This document shows positions 1-9,601 of a stretch of 64,000 nt of DNA, piece by piece. Location of the stretch: assembly GCF_900129355.1 (NCBI RefSeq), contig NZ_FQVL01000001.1:697753-761752 (forward strand). The letters run 5' to 3'. How positions within the stretch are numbered: position 1 is the stretch's first letter; every line of letters begins with the position of its first letter. This stretch comes from Seinonella peptonophila. Lineage in GTDB: Bacteria; Bacillota; Bacilli; Thermoactinomycetales; Thermoactinomycetaceae. The notes beneath the pieces are model-generated. The model did not search any database and was not told the DNA's origin. It saw only the letters and a list, made by a program, of their open reading frames with translations. The translations under genes and the position numbers were made by a program.

Positions 1-286
1 ATGATTGATAGATATATTTCTGAAATCTGATAGTAGAACGATTGATTTTTCGCTTCGATAAGCTGATACTTACTGGATAAATTTGATTGTAAAAAAAGTT
101 TTCTATCTTTCTTTTTGATTGATATCGTCATAAAATAACACAATAGATTCATATCCTCTCACTCATGTATAAACCATCATACCCTTGCTCATGATTCAAA
201 TCTGTTGTTATTCATTTGTTCAGGGTTAAGGTATTTATTGAAACTTCACTCATAACACACCCTGTAAAGAACAAGACGCTATTAAA
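1..286. other. Gene-free left edge
   Basis: AT-rich sequence downstream of the proline dehydrogenase gene. I see no convincing reading frame, RNA gene or strong hairpin here. Confidence 0.5.
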
Positions 287-1213
287 CTATGCTTTTCTAT
301 GAAAAACCCCTCTTAACACAAAGGCAACGTTAGCGGGTCGCTCTGCCAATCGCCTCATAAAGTAACCGTACCAATCCTCGCCATATGGCACATAGACACG
401 CACACGCTCACCTTCTGCCACAAGTTTTTGCTGTAGATCAGGGCGAATTCCATATAGCATTTGAAACTCATAATGGTCAAGGGGAATATTTAACTCTTTA
501 ACAACTTGCTTTGTATAAGTAATAATCTGTGGATCATGGGTTGCAATCGCCGCATAATTCCCTTGTGCTAATTGCAACCGTATTAACTTTCGATAATTTT
601 CATCGACATCACTTTTATTCGGGAAAGCAACTTTTGCTGATTCCTTATAGGCACCCTTTACTAAGCGCAAGTTGGTTTTCCAAGTAGAAAGCCTTTTGAT
701 ATCATCCTCACTTCGATAAAGATAAGCTTGAATAACAAGCCCAAATCCTGAAAAACGTGGTCGCAATGCCTGATAAATAGCGAATGTTTTCTCTAGCCTC
801 GTATAATCTTCCATATCAATCCGTACAAAAATCTGATTCTGTTCTGCCACCTCTAAAATACGAGTTAAATGTTTTTGACAAATTTCCGGGTCCAAATCGA
901 GTCCTAATGAGGTTAATTTGAGTGATAAATTCCCCTTTACTTGATTGTGATTAATCTCATGGAGTGTTTTTACACAATGGTTTGCCATTTGCTCCGCCTC
1001 TTCATTCGTCTTGACAAATTCACCTAAATGATCCATGGTGACGAGCAGATTTTGATCATTGAGTTGCTTTGCAACTTGTATGACAGAGGAAAGACTTTCA
1101 CCTGCTACAAAACGTCTAGCACCCAAATGCAATCCAACCTTTTTTGCTAACCGATTGAGTAACCGTTGACCTGCTAAAAAGAGAAAGAATGACCTCATCC
1201 ATTGTTCAAACAT
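287..1213 (-). CDS. putB: Proline dehydrogenase
   Basis: A 308-residue monofunctional proline dehydrogenase, the FAD enzyme that oxidises L-proline to pyrroline-5-carboxylate in the first step of proline catabolism. The C-terminal third carries the family signatures EFQMLYGIR and YVPYGEDW followed by RRLAERPAN, which contribute to the flavin and proline site of the TIM barrel. The length matches the short Firmicute enzymes (about 300 residues) and not the bifunctional PutA. The ATG follows GGGAGTG. The neighbouring gene is also a predicted amino-acid catabolic dehydrogenase, but a terminator separates them. No P5C dehydrogenase gene is in the window. The product is confident; the symbol follows Bacillus usage. 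Confidence 0.93.
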   Translation of the reverse strand: MFEQWMRSFFLFLAGQRLLNRLAKKVGLHLGARRFVAGESLSSVIQVAKQLNDQNLLVTMDHLGEFVKTNEEAEQMANHCVKTLHEINHNQVKGNLSLKLTSLGLDLDPEICQKHLTRILEVAEQNQIFVRIDMEDYTRLEKTFAIYQALRPRFSGFGLVIQAYLYRSEDDIKRLSTWKTNLRLVKGAYKESAKVAFPNKSDVDENYRKLIRLQLAQGNYAAIATHDPQIITYTKQVVKELNIPLDHYEFQMLYGIRPDLQQKLVAEGERVRVYVPYGEDWYGYFMRRLAERPANVAFVLRGVFHRKA

Positions 1214-1300
1214 TTCACTCCCTCATTTCTCCTTTGGAGTACAAACAGATATTAACCATATTATTCCCCCTATTCCCCTTGTTCATCTCTTTTATTTTTA

Positions 1301-1330
1301 TAAAAATATAGATCGCAAAATAGCGATCTA
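1301..1330 (-). terminator. Intrinsic terminator of the 1446-2444 gene
   Basis: Arms TAGATCGC and GCGATCTA (1309-1316 and 1323-1330) are perfect with a 6-nt loop. Read on the minus strand they are followed by a TATTTTTAT tract. Confidence 0.7.
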
Positions 1331-1445
1331 AAACATGAAATAGGCCCTGCTCCAATTCGATCCAAATAAACCGACGGATGGGCCAAATATATAGATTAAA
1401 CTAATGAAATTCTATCTACCTATCAACGTAAAGTGGAATGATGGA

Positions 1446-2444
1446 TTAAGCAGATGTATAACGAACGAACATCATGTCCTTCATCGTTAATAACCCAAAT
1501 GATTGTTGAGCAGCCATTGCCTTCGTCATATTTATAATGATCGAAGCAGTCGCTGAATCCCCAAAGATACCCTCCGGAATTACTAAGTTTATGTTCATAT
1601 CTCCTTTTATTTCGATCCGATCTTCAGAGATCATATCTGTGGCCATGATTAAGTCAAGTTCAATTTGCTGATTGTTTACTGTTGTCGCTATTGACGTTTG
1701 ATGGAGCCCATTTACCTGCCCAGCTTGTAGAGAAAATGATGACAATTGAACAGCCTTCGGTGTAATAGTAGGCTCAATTGTATTCGTAACTTTCCTCACA
1801 TCTAAATGTAAGCCAGCAGCAAGCAAACGAAGTGATTCTTCTAAACCAACATGTCCAATTTGATCACGTTCTGCTAGTTGATTAAATTCCTCTACTGATT
1901 TACCCACTCCTACTTTTTTCTGTAAAGGTAAACGACGTTTGGTAACATCTACTCTTCTCATAACGCGAATTGAATAGATTTCACTCACTACTGAGGTTAT
2001 CGTCATGGTTAAAGTATCCATGACAAATCCAGGATTTACACCTGTACCAATCACACCTCTGTTCATTTCTTTTGCATATGCATCAATCTCTTTGGATAAC
2101 TCTGGATAACGAGTCCATGGGTATGAGAGCTCTTCACATGTGGATACAACATGGTAACCTAGGCTAAGTAACTCTTTAATCTGAGGCCAAACACTTGGTA
2201 AATGTGAACTCGTAGCGTGAATGGCCACCAATGGTAATTCTGTTTGTGCTTCAATTTGTTGAATAGAAGATACAACAGGAACATCGCGGTGTTTTCCACC
2301 TGTTAACACACCAATATCTTTTCCTATCTTGGATGGATCGATATCGACAGCACCTATCACTTTTCCAGGAAGCTGTTCCTCGCACTTTTTTAGAATTTCT
2401 AATCCAATTGGTCCCAAACCATAAACAACAATTTGTAAATTCAT
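1446..2444 (-). CDS. Dihydrodipicolinate-reductase-like dehydrogenase (2,4-diaminopentanoate dehydrogenase type)
   Basis: A 332-residue NAD(P)-dependent oxidoreductase. The N terminus is a Rossmann fold (VVYGLGPIG), and GTGVNPGFVMD in the middle is typical of the DapB/Ord-like family, which includes 2,4-diaminopentanoate dehydrogenase of ornithine degradation. The start at 2444 is chosen because AAGGAG lies 8 nt upstream; a longer frame to 2486 has no ribosome site. The family assignment is good; the substrate is inferred only, probably an amino-acid-derived amine. No other ornithine-pathway genes (orr, ortAB) are nearby, so the gene may act in a different catabolic route. It has its own terminator. 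Confidence 0.75.
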   Translation of the reverse strand: MNLQIVVYGLGPIGLEILKKCEEQLPGKVIGAVDIDPSKIGKDIGVLTGGKHRDVPVVSSIQQIEAQTELPLVAIHATSSHLPSVWPQIKELLSLGYHVVSTCEELSYPWTRYPELSKEIDAYAKEMNRGVIGTGVNPGFVMDTLTMTITSVVSEIYSIRVMRRVDVTKRRLPLQKKVGVGKSVEEFNQLAERDQIGHVGLEESLRLLAAGLHLDVRKVTNTIEPTITPKAVQLSSFSLQAGQVNGLHQTSIATTVNNQQIELDLIMATDMISEDRIEIKGDMNINLVIPEGIFGDSATASIIINMTKAMAAQQSFGLLTMKDMMFVRYTSA

Positions 2445-2575
2445 TTCATACACTCCTTGATCATTTCTTACACAAAATGCTAGCAAATGAAATAATCAAG
2501 GGGAAATATTGGATTCTTATATATTAATAAGCTCTTATTATGAAAAGAGTCATTTTAATTATTTCAATATATGTT

Positions 2576-3481
2576 TCATTCTTCTAAACGCTTCAACTCA
2601 TGTAGAACTTTGATCAAATGTTTTGTGTTGAGCCGGATTGTGTTTTTTAGCCAAACAGCTGAAATCGAGCTTTCAATTTGTTGATCTTGAATATCTAATG
2701 AACATATTTTTGAAAATTGAATTAACGAAATCATATCTGTAGGCATAAGCGTTACCCCGATGTTTGCTGAAACCAAATAAGAGATGGTGAGTAATTCAGA
2801 TCCTGTACAAATCACTTGAGGAGTAAAGCCGGCTTTTTGGCATGCCTCATTGACCAAATGAAATAAAGCAGGAGAATGAGCTGAATCATAATGCAAAAAA
2901 GGAAAATCTTTGAGTTCATTCAGTTTAATACTTTTGCGATTAGCTAAAGGATGACTTGTTGAGACAACAGCCTGAAAAGGAAAACGTCGGAATTCTAAAT
3001 AATGAAGTTCCTTCGATTTTAATTGAGCAAGATTTTGTGGTGTACGAATAAATCCAACATGACATTCTTTATTATGAACAGATTCTATGACATGAAAAGA
3101 AGTTGTTTCTTTCATTTGAACTTCAAGATCAGGTTGATGTTCATGAAGCTGTTGAATCACTTTTGGTACATAAAGACTAGCTGCAGAAGGAACTGTCGCT
3201 ATTTTTATTGCTCTAGGTAATGTTTTCGCTTTCATCATGCTGAAAATAGTATTTTCAATAAATGCTAATGAGCTAGCTAGTTCATCATATAGAAACCGTC
3301 CTTCCTCTGTTAATTCAACTTTGCGAGTGGTTCGGTAAAATAATTTCATTCCTAATTGTTTTTCTAACAATTTCATTTGCTGACTTAGCGCAGGCTGTGA
3401 GATATGCAGATTCTTAGATGCTTCAGTGAAATTTAATGTTCTTGCAATTTCGAGGAAGTAACGAAGTGAGAGTAAATTCAT
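2576..3481 (-). CDS. LysR-family transcriptional regulator
   Basis: A 301-residue LysR-type regulator: an N-terminal winged helix-turn-helix (LRYFLEIARTLNFTEASK, then SQPALSQQM) and a periplasmic-binding-like effector domain in the remainder. The start at 3481 has GGAGG 4 nt upstream; 18 codons of in-frame sequence before it are ignored. It is transcribed divergently from the permease/formamidase pair, the classical arrangement for a LysR activator of its neighbour. A 12-bp perfect palindrome lies in the shared intergenic region and is a candidate binding site. The ligand is unknown; it is most likely the substrate of the neighbouring permease. Confidence 0.9.
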   Translation of the reverse strand: MNLLSLRYFLEIARTLNFTEASKNLHISQPALSQQMKLLEKQLGMKLFYRTTRKVELTEEGRFLYDELASSLAFIENTIFSMMKAKTLPRAIKIATVPSAASLYVPKVIQQLHEHQPDLEVQMKETTSFHVIESVHNKECHVGFIRTPQNLAQLKSKELHYLEFRRFPFQAVVSTSHPLANRKSIKLNELKDFPFLHYDSAHSPALFHLVNEACQKAGFTPQVICTGSELLTISYLVSANIGVTLMPTDMISLIQFSKICSLDIQDQQIESSISAVWLKNTIRLNTKHLIKVLHELKRLEE

Positions 3482-3540
3482 AATACCTCCAAACTTGTGG
3501 TTGATGATCATATACATATGTTTAAGCCAACTCACAAATC

Positions 3541-3552
3541 ATAACATGTTAT
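3541..3552. promoter_or_regulatory. 12-bp palindrome, candidate LysR operator
   Basis: ATAACATGTTAT is a perfect palindrome 60 bp upstream of the LysR start, between the divergent genes. LysR sites usually contain T-N11-A with dyad symmetry; this is a core candidate only. Confidence 0.4.
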
Positions 3553-3594
3553 TTATATATAATTTTAACTTATTGTTTAATAATATTTATATAT

Positions 3595-3623
3595 TTTTCA
3601 AATGATAAAACCAATGATATGAT
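3595..3623 (+). promoter_or_regulatory. Predicted sigma-A promoter of the permease operon
   Basis: TTTTCA (3595-3600) and TATGAT (3618-3623) are separated by 17 bp, 40 bp before the permease start. The weak -35 would suit an activator-dependent promoter. Confidence 0.5.
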
Positions 3624-3662
3624 ACGATTTACATAAATCCCACTGAGAAGGAAGGTTGTTAC

Positions 3663-4898
3663 ATGGAGCATACACAAACTGCTAAACTCAACAAGTCACA
3701 GGGGAATTTATCATTAGCAAATCTTAATTTTTGGGAAGGCGTAGCAATCATTGTAGGTGCAAATATTGGTGCTGGTATTCTAAGTATGGCCTATGGTGCC
3801 AAAAATGCTGGCTGGCCAGTATTATTATTTTGGATTGTTGTAGCAGGTATATTCACCACAATCTCTATGCTGTATATCGCTGAAACAACGCTTCGAACAA
3901 AAAAGCCTTTACAATTAAGTGGCTTAGCTGCCAAATATGTAGGAAAACTTGGCTCATGGCTCATGTTCCTCTCAGTGTTGATTAATTCAATAGGAGCTTT
4001 AATTGCTTATACTTCAGGCAGCGGAGAAATACTATCAAAATTCTTAGGAGTTCCACCTGCACTAGGCAGCATAATTTTCTTCACACCAGGAGTAATTGTA
4101 ATCTGGTTCGGACTAAAAGCCACAGGTGTTGCTGAAAAAATCATTACATTTGGCATGGGAATTTTAATTCTCATTCTCGTTTTAGCATCTATATTTGGCC
4201 CTGGACTCAAATCGGAATTTCTCATGTATAACAATTTTAAATATGCTATTCCTGTATTTAGTTTAGTTATTTTTGCTTTCCTCGCACAATACACTGTCCC
4301 CGAACTAGCCAGAGGCTTTGCCAAAGGTAAAGCAAAACAACTTCCACGCGCCATTATCTTGGGAATGGTGTTAACAGGTATATTGCTAGCAATTGTACCG
4401 ATGGCAGCACTTGGATTAACTGGCCCCGATAAGGTTACGCAAGTAGTAACAATTGCTTGGGGGGATGCTTTAGGTTCCTGGGCACTTTTTACTGCAAACG
4501 GTTTCGCTTTGCTGGCCATGATTACCTCTTTCTGGGCTGTTGGTGGAAGTTTTCTTACCAATATTGTTGATCAGTTCAAATTACCATCTGAAAATAATCC
4601 CAAATATCGATTCATCTCGTTAGCATTTGTTGCAATTCCTCCATTTATCCTTGCATACAGTGGACTAGTTGGTTTTGTAGATGCTCTTTCAATTGCCGGA
4701 GCCTTTGCTGGGGTCATTATGGCAATTTTACCAGTATTAATGTTAAATAAAGCTCGAAAGATAGATGAACGCGAACCAGAATGGACATGTGGTAAACTGG
4801 CTCATCCGCTCATTCAAGTATTGCTGATCATCCTATTTTCTGGTGCAGCGATCTATACTTTATTAGGTCTTTTCAATCTTTTGCCGAAAGGTTGGTAG
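3663..4898 (+). CDS. Amino-acid permease (HAAAP / Trp-Tyr permease-like)
   Basis: A 411-residue polytopic membrane protein with about 11 hydrophobic segments. The first helix carries GANIGAGILSMAYGA, characteristic of the aromatic/hydroxy amino-acid:proton symporter group within the APC superfamily. It presumably imports an amino acid or a related amide across the cytoplasmic membrane. It is immediately followed, 21 bp later, by a formamidase-family gene, so both are probably one transcript from the promoter at 3595 under the divergent LysR regulator. The family is confident from the motif and topology; specificity cannot be read from the sequence. Confidence 0.85.
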   Translation: MEHTQTAKLNKSQGNLSLANLNFWEGVAIIVGANIGAGILSMAYGAKNAGWPVLLFWIVVAGIFTTISMLYIAETTLRTKKPLQLSGLAAKYVGKLGSWLMFLSVLINSIGALIAYTSGSGEILSKFLGVPPALGSIIFFTPGVIVIWFGLKATGVAEKIITFGMGILILILVLASIFGPGLKSEFLMYNNFKYAIPVFSLVIFAFLAQYTVPELARGFAKGKAKQLPRAIILGMVLTGILLAIVPMAALGLTGPDKVTQVVTIAWGDALGSWALFTANGFALLAMITSFWAVGGSFLTNIVDQFKLPSENNPKYRFISLAFVAIPPFILAYSGLVGFVDALSIAGAFAGVIMAILPVLMLNKARKIDEREPEWTCGKLAHPLIQVLLIILFSGAAIYTLLGLFNLLPKGW

Positions 4899-4919
4899 TC
4901 AACGAGAGGAGGTTTGCTT

Positions 4920-5825
4920 ATGAAGCGTTTTTCTAAAAACCATACGATTACTCATTTTGATCCGCAAAACAACCCTGCTTATTACTGTGATCTTGAAGAA
5001 AAGGTAACAGTTGAAGTACATGATTGTTATGGAGGTCAAATCGATAGTGAAAAAATAAAAAGACCAGATATCGATTTATCGCTGATGAACTTAGCTACTG
5101 GTCCCATTTATGTCAACCAAATTGAAAGCGGTAACTTTTTATGTGTAGAAATTTTAGATATTCGATTTCATCCCTACGGGATTATGGTGACTTCGCCAGG
5201 GCTAGGACCATTGGGAAATCACATTAAAGAGCCGACCACAAAATTATTACCCGTCTCTGAAGGACTGGTTCATTTGACCGAGAATATATCTTTTCCCATC
5301 CATCCGATGATTGGTGTGATCGGTGTAGCGCCTTTAACAGACTCTATTCACTGTGCGATTCCTGGTGCTCATGGAGGCAATATGGATACCAAAGATATCA
5401 CGATTGGGAGCAAAGTCTATTTCCCTACTTTTCATGATGGTGGACTTGTTGCATTTGGAGATATGCACGCAGCTATGGGAGATGGAGAATTAGATGGAAC
5501 AGGGGTCGAAATAGCTGGTGAAATCGATCTGCAATTCCATAAAAAATTATCATCTCAATCTATATCAATGCCTGTAGTTGAAACTTCCGATCATTGGCTC
5601 TTCATTTCCTCTGCCAAAAGTTATCATGATGCGATTCAAATGGGTTTAGAAGAAACCGTTCAGCACATTTCATCTTTCAATAACCTTTCGTTTGCTGATG
5701 CATATCGCTTACTAAGTGCAACTTGTGATTTAAAAATAAGTCAAATCGTTAACCAATTACTTACCATTCGCATAGCCGTTCCTAAAACCGTACTCCCTCA
5801 ATTATTCTACGACGAACATGTTTAA
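4920..5825 (+). CDS. Acetamidase/formamidase family protein
   Basis: A 301-residue member of the FmdA/AmdA family, which hydrolyses formamide or short amides to ammonia and the acid. Conserved stretches seen include MVTSPGLGPLG, GVIGVAP, PGAHGGNMD and HAAMGDGE, the last two typical of the metal-dependent active site. The ATG at 4920 has AGGAGG 7 nt upstream; a TTG at 4914 is too close to that site. It is coupled to the upstream permease, suggesting uptake followed by release of ammonia from an amide or formylated amino acid. The exact substrate is inferred. Confidence 0.85.
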   Translation: MKRFSKNHTITHFDPQNNPAYYCDLEEKVTVEVHDCYGGQIDSEKIKRPDIDLSLMNLATGPIYVNQIESGNFLCVEILDIRFHPYGIMVTSPGLGPLGNHIKEPTTKLLPVSEGLVHLTENISFPIHPMIGVIGVAPLTDSIHCAIPGAHGGNMDTKDITIGSKVYFPTFHDGGLVAFGDMHAAMGDGELDGTGVEIAGEIDLQFHKKLSSQSISMPVVETSDHWLFISSAKSYHDAIQMGLEETVQHISSFNNLSFADAYRLLSATCDLKISQIVNQLLTIRIAVPKTVLPQLFYDEHV

Positions 5826-5862
5826 CCATATCTCAATTAAATTTTGGTTTCCATAAAGAAAT

Positions 5863-5884
5863 AAGGTCGCTTAACTGCGACCTT
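5863..5884 (-). terminator. Terminator overlapping the yyaL stop codon
   Basis: AAGGTCGC/GCGACCTT arms with a 6-nt loop containing the yyaL stop; on the minus strand ATTTCTTT follows. It may also block read-through from the convergent formamidase gene. Confidence 0.6.
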
Positions 5885-7952
5885 GGGAAATCAAACTTTT
5901 TAATTCGTTCAAACTGGTAATCGGTTGCTGACAAGCATAATTTTCACAAATGTAGACAGCTAATGTTTGTTGACTTTTGCGTGTTGGTAGCTGTCCCAGT
6001 GAAGGAATAAGTGATTCCCGACTTGACTGTTCGCGAAATAGGATCACCGCTTCTGGCAAATATGCTTGTTGCAGTATAGCAGTTGCTTCTTGTACATCAG
6101 AATGATCTTTCTCTCCATCGATCACGATTTCCATCCGATTTGCAAAAGCGAACTGAATAGCGAGTAGAAAGAAGGAATGTGATGTAAGCGAATCTTGAAT
6201 AGCACGAGCAAATGCCTTCAATTGTTGATCGGCCATTTTTTCAATCGACTGATCTCTTGTTAAGGAAGCCAACCGCAATAAATTATATCCGGCAACCGCG
6301 TTACCAGAAGGAATCGCTCCATCATAATGTTCCTTATGTCTAGTAAGTAACAACTCACCATCGCTTCCTGAAAAAAAGAAGCCACCATCATGTTCGTCCC
6401 AAAATAACTCTTTCATCTTTATTGTAAGTTCAAATGCCCAGTTTAAATACTCCTCATCTAGCGTCGCTTGATAGAGTTCAATAAATCCCCAGTTCATAAA
6501 AGCATAATCATCGATAAAACCATTTACTTTTGCATCTCCGTCTCGATAGCGAACCCAGAGACGACCATCTGATTGGGTCAATCTTGTATGAATAAATTGA
6601 GCGGCTCTTTTTGCTACATCGATATATTCAGGCAATTGAAACGCACGTCCAGCATAAGCAAAAGCGGCAATCATCAATCCATTCCATGAGGTTAGAATTT
6701 TATCATCTTTATGTGGATGCACTCGTTTTTCTCTGCATTTAAACAACTTTTCCCGGCTCTTCTCTAGCCGATCTGCTAATTCTTGCTGTGAAATCTGCCC
6801 CTGTTTGGCCATTTCTGAAGTCCTTGAACGTAAAAGATTTGGAATGCTTCCATACTCTTCAAAATTACTTGACTCACGAATATCGAAGGCTTTACAAAAC
6901 AAAGCTCCATCTTCTTCCCCTAGCACTTCTTTCACCTCTTGAGGTGTCCATACATAAAACTTTCCTTCTATCCCTTCAGAATCAGCATCTTCAGCAGAAT
7001 AAAACCCGCCTTTTGGATCGGTTAATTCCCGTTGTACATAAACAAAAATCTCTTCTACTACATGACGAAAATAAGGATCTTGCGTCAATTGATACGCCTC
7101 AGTATAAGCAAGAGCCAACATCGCCTGATCATAGAGCATTTTTTCAAAGTGAGGAACTAACCAATGCCGATCAACCGAATAACGTGCAAACCCAAAACCA
7201 ATTTGGTCAAAAATACCACCTCGACGCATCATACGAAGGGTTCGCTCTACCATTTCTTTGGCTTTTGATTTAGGGTTTGCTCTAGCATAACGAAGTAAAA
7301 AGAGCAAGTCATGAGGTCTTGGGAATTTCGGTGCCTCACCAAATCCACCAAATATCTCATCGTACTGTTCCACAAACTCTTGGTACGCTTGGTCTAAAAC
7401 CTTCTTTGAAATCTCCCCTTGCTGGGAAATCTGCAAGAATGTTTGAACACGATCTGTTACCTCTTCTCCTAGATCAATTGCACGATGGCTCTCTTCATTC
7501 CACATGATTGTGACCCGCTTTAATAAAGCTAAAAGGCCTGTTCTTCCATAGCGATCTTCCTTTGGAAGGTAGGTTCCAGCAAAAAACGGCTTCTGTTCAG
7601 GTGTCAACAAAATCGTCAACGGCCAACCACCTTGACCTGTCATCGCCTGGCACACCATCATATAGAAATGGTCAATATCAGGGCGCTCTTCCCGATCCAC
7701 CTTAATTGGGACAAAATCTTGATTTAATACCTCTGCCACTTGTTCATCTGCGAACGATTCCTCTTCCATTACATGACACCAATGACAAGAACTATATCCA
7801 ATAGATAGAAATATTGGTTTGTTTTCCCTTTTCGCTTTTGCAAATGCCTCATCATTCCAAGGATACCAATCGACAGGGTTATAGGCATGCTGCAAGAGAT
7901 ATGGTGACTTTTCATCGATCAAGCGATTTGGTTTGTGATGTTTAGGTTTCAA
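5871..7952 (-). CDS. yyaL: Thioredoxin-domain/(alpha-alpha)6-barrel protein YyaL
   Basis: A 693-residue homologue of B. subtilis YyaL (DUF255, SSP411 family). The N-terminal thioredoxin-like domain has [11 protein letters not shown] with the C-x-x-C pair at residues 56 and 59 (SSCHWCHV), followed by the [18 protein letters not shown] segment. The remaining ~500 residues look like a six-hairpin glycosidase-type barrel ([19 protein letters not shown]). The start is TTG at 7952, with GGAGG 7 nt upstream. The biochemical role of the family is poorly defined; thiol redox or isomerase functions have been suggested. The family call is very secure and the function is not. Confidence 0.93.
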   Translation of the reverse strand: MKPKHHKPNRLIDEKSPYLLQHAYNPVDWYPWNDEAFAKAKRENKPIFLSIGYSSCHWCHVMEEESFADEQVAEVLNQDFVPIKVDREERPDIDHFYMMVCQAMTGQGGWPLTILLTPEQKPFFAGTYLPKEDRYGRTGLLALLKRVTIMWNEESHRAIDLGEEVTDRVQTFLQISQQGEISKKVLDQAYQEFVEQYDEIFGGFGEAPKFPRPHDLLFLLRYARANPKSKAKEMVERTLRMMRRGGIFDQIGFGFARYSVDRHWLVPHFEKMLYDQAMLALAYTEAYQLTQDPYFRHVVEEIFVYVQRELTDPKGGFYSAEDADSEGIEGKFYVWTPQEVKEVLGEEDGALFCKAFDIRESSNFEEYGSIPNLLRSRTSEMAKQGQISQQELADRLEKSREKLFKCREKRVHPHKDDKILTSWNGLMIAAFAYAGRAFQLPEYIDVAKRAAQFIHTRLTQSDGRLWVRYRDGDAKVNGFIDDYAFMNWGFIELYQATLDEEYLNWAFELTIKMKELFWDEHDGGFFFSGSDGELLLTRHKEHYDGAIPSGNAVAGYNLLRLASLTRDQSIEKMADQQLKAFARAIQDSLTSHSFFLLAIQFAFANRMEIVIDGEKDHSDVQEATAILQQAYLPEAVILFREQSSRESLIPSLGQLPTRKSQQTLAVYICENYACQQPITSLNELKSLISQGRS

Positions 7953-8326
7953 TGAGATTCCTCCATAGTATGAAAGACTGGATGTTAACCTTTGATTTCA
8001 TGAAATAATTTACTTCTACCCTATTGTATTTCCCATTCTTACCCATGATATATGATCAATAATTGTTTTGTACAATTCATTTAATTTCTCTCCTCCTAAT
8101 TTTTTACTCTTTGGAAAATCCACATACTGATGAAGGAATGGTTATCTTCCCTCGAAAGGAATATCATTAATCAGATACGGAAATAATTGTATAAATTCCG
8201 GCTATCGACAATCGCTGAGAACTATAAATAAGCCTTCGCGCTGCTCATGTAGCGTTTTATCATTTTATATTACAATTTTCTAACATTATTTTCCGATGTT
8301 TTATTTAATTTTTATATAAAATTATA
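7953..8326. other. Gene-free stretch before the ROK operon
   Basis: About 370 bp of AT-rich DNA between the divergent yyaL and ROK genes. I see no small gene with a ribosome site; the right part leads into the ROK promoter. Confidence 0.5.
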
Positions 8327-8367
8327 TTGACGTAAACAATTAATTTGTTTAGTATACAAATTAATTG
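8327..8367 (+). promoter_or_regulatory. ROK-operon promoter with overlapping inverted-repeat operator
   Basis: TTGACG (8327-8332) and TAGTAT (8350-8355) are 17 bp apart. A perfect 12-bp inverted repeat (CAATTAATTTGT, 8337-8348, and its complement, 8356-8367) with a 7-nt spacer covers the spacer and -10 region. The layout resembles XylR-type operators of ROK repressors and predicts autorepression. Confidence 0.75.
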
Positions 8368-8390
8368 TAGGCATTAATATGGAGGCCATA

Positions 8391-9581
8391 ATGAAATCAA
8401 ATGTACCAAATACTTTGCGCGTGTTAAATAAAACTCTAGTCTTAAATATAATTCGCCAAAACTATCCACTATCACGTGCTCAAATTGCCAAAAAGGCAAA
8501 TTTAACACGTTCCACCATTTCTGAAATTGTCCAAGAATTACTAGATGAAAATATGATCTATGAAAAAGGAGTAGATCATGGAGGTCTTGGACGTAAGGGG
8601 GTGTTACTACACTATAACGAGGATTATGGCTATGTAATTGGGGTTGACTTAGGGGGTACGAAAATCTCTCTAGGCCTCGTTGATTTCAATGGGAATCTCA
8701 AACACCAAAAAACGGTTCCAACATTTCAAGTAGCAGATAATCAAGTGTTCATCCAGATGCTTGTAAAAGAAATTGAAACACTAATACTAGAAACAAATCA
8801 CGATCCTAAAAAGCTTCGAGCATTAGGGGTGGCCAGTCCAGGAATTATAGATTATCAAAATGGAGTGGTGCTTGAAGGATCTCCTAACCTACCACAATGG
8901 GAAAATTTATCATTGAGACAAATCATGACAAAACACTTCCATGTGCCTGTGGTAATCGAAAATGATGTCCGAGCTGGATTAATCGGTGAGATATGGCAAG
9001 GTTCTTGTAAAAATACGCAAAGCGCAATGCTACTTTCACTAGGGACAGGGATTGGATCAGCATTATTAATTGATGGAAAGATTGTCAGGGGTTCACATAA
9101 TGCAGCAGGTGAAATTGGATATATGCTGTTCAGTAAACAAGATTTAGAGGTAGATTGGTCTGATCGAGGAGGAAGGTTTGAATCACTCGCTTCAGGACCA
9201 AGTTTTGCTAAACTTTATGCTGAACGTAACCCAACGGCCATGAACCTTTCTACGCCTGAAGTATTTCAACTTGCCCAATCAGGAAATGAAACTGCTAAAC
9301 AAGTGATCGATGACATCGTTGAATACATTTGCATCGCCATTCTAAATGTGATTACCATGATTAATCCTGAAAAAGTGATTATCACAGGCGGTGTTGCTCG
9401 ATCAGGGGAACTATTTTTGGACAAACTAAGAGAAAGAATTCAGTTTCATACCTTAAACCGTACAAATGTTGAGATTCAACTCTCGAATCTTTATGAACTG
9501 GCCGCAATTTATGGAATTTCCATTCTTGCCTTAAGTTCTTTAGAACCTTCCATTCAATTTGTGGATGTTGATATCTGTTAG
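8391..9581 (+). CDS. ROK-family transcriptional repressor (XylR/NagC type)
   Basis: A 396-residue regulator. Residues ~1-65 form a winged helix-turn-helix (SRAQIAKKANLTRSTISEIV). The rest is a ROK sugar-kinase-like domain with VIGVDLGGTK, ENDVRAG and the signature region LSLGTGIGSALLIDGKIVRG. The usual zinc-binding C-x-C-G-x-x-G-C segment after EIGYM is absent, as in several XylR-type regulators. The ATG at 8391 has GGAGG 5 nt upstream; the in-frame ATG at 8379 lies before that site. It heads an operon with an ABC importer and a hydrolase-like gene, and probably binds the inverted repeat over its own promoter with a sugar as inducer. Confidence 0.9.
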   Translation: MKSNVPNTLRVLNKTLVLNIIRQNYPLSRAQIAKKANLTRSTISEIVQELLDENMIYEKGVDHGGLGRKGVLLHYNEDYGYVIGVDLGGTKISLGLVDFNGNLKHQKTVPTFQVADNQVFIQMLVKEIETLILETNHDPKKLRALGVASPGIIDYQNGVVLEGSPNLPQWENLSLRQIMTKHFHVPVVIENDVRAGLIGEIWQGSCKNTQSAMLLSLGTGIGSALLIDGKIVRGSHNAAGEIGYMLFSKQDLEVDWSDRGGRFESLASGPSFAKLYAERNPTAMNLSTPEVFQLAQSGNETAKQVIDDIVEYICIAILNVITMINPEKVIITGGVARSGELFLDKLRERIQFHTLNRTNVEIQLSNLYELAAIYGISILALSSLEPSIQFVDVDIC

Positions 9582-9601
9582 TCAGGAAAGGAGAACACCC
9601 C

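Noticed and set aside
4007-4561. 184-codon minus-strand frame within the permease gene
   Set aside because: Proline/lysine-rich antisense translation of membrane helices; not a gene.
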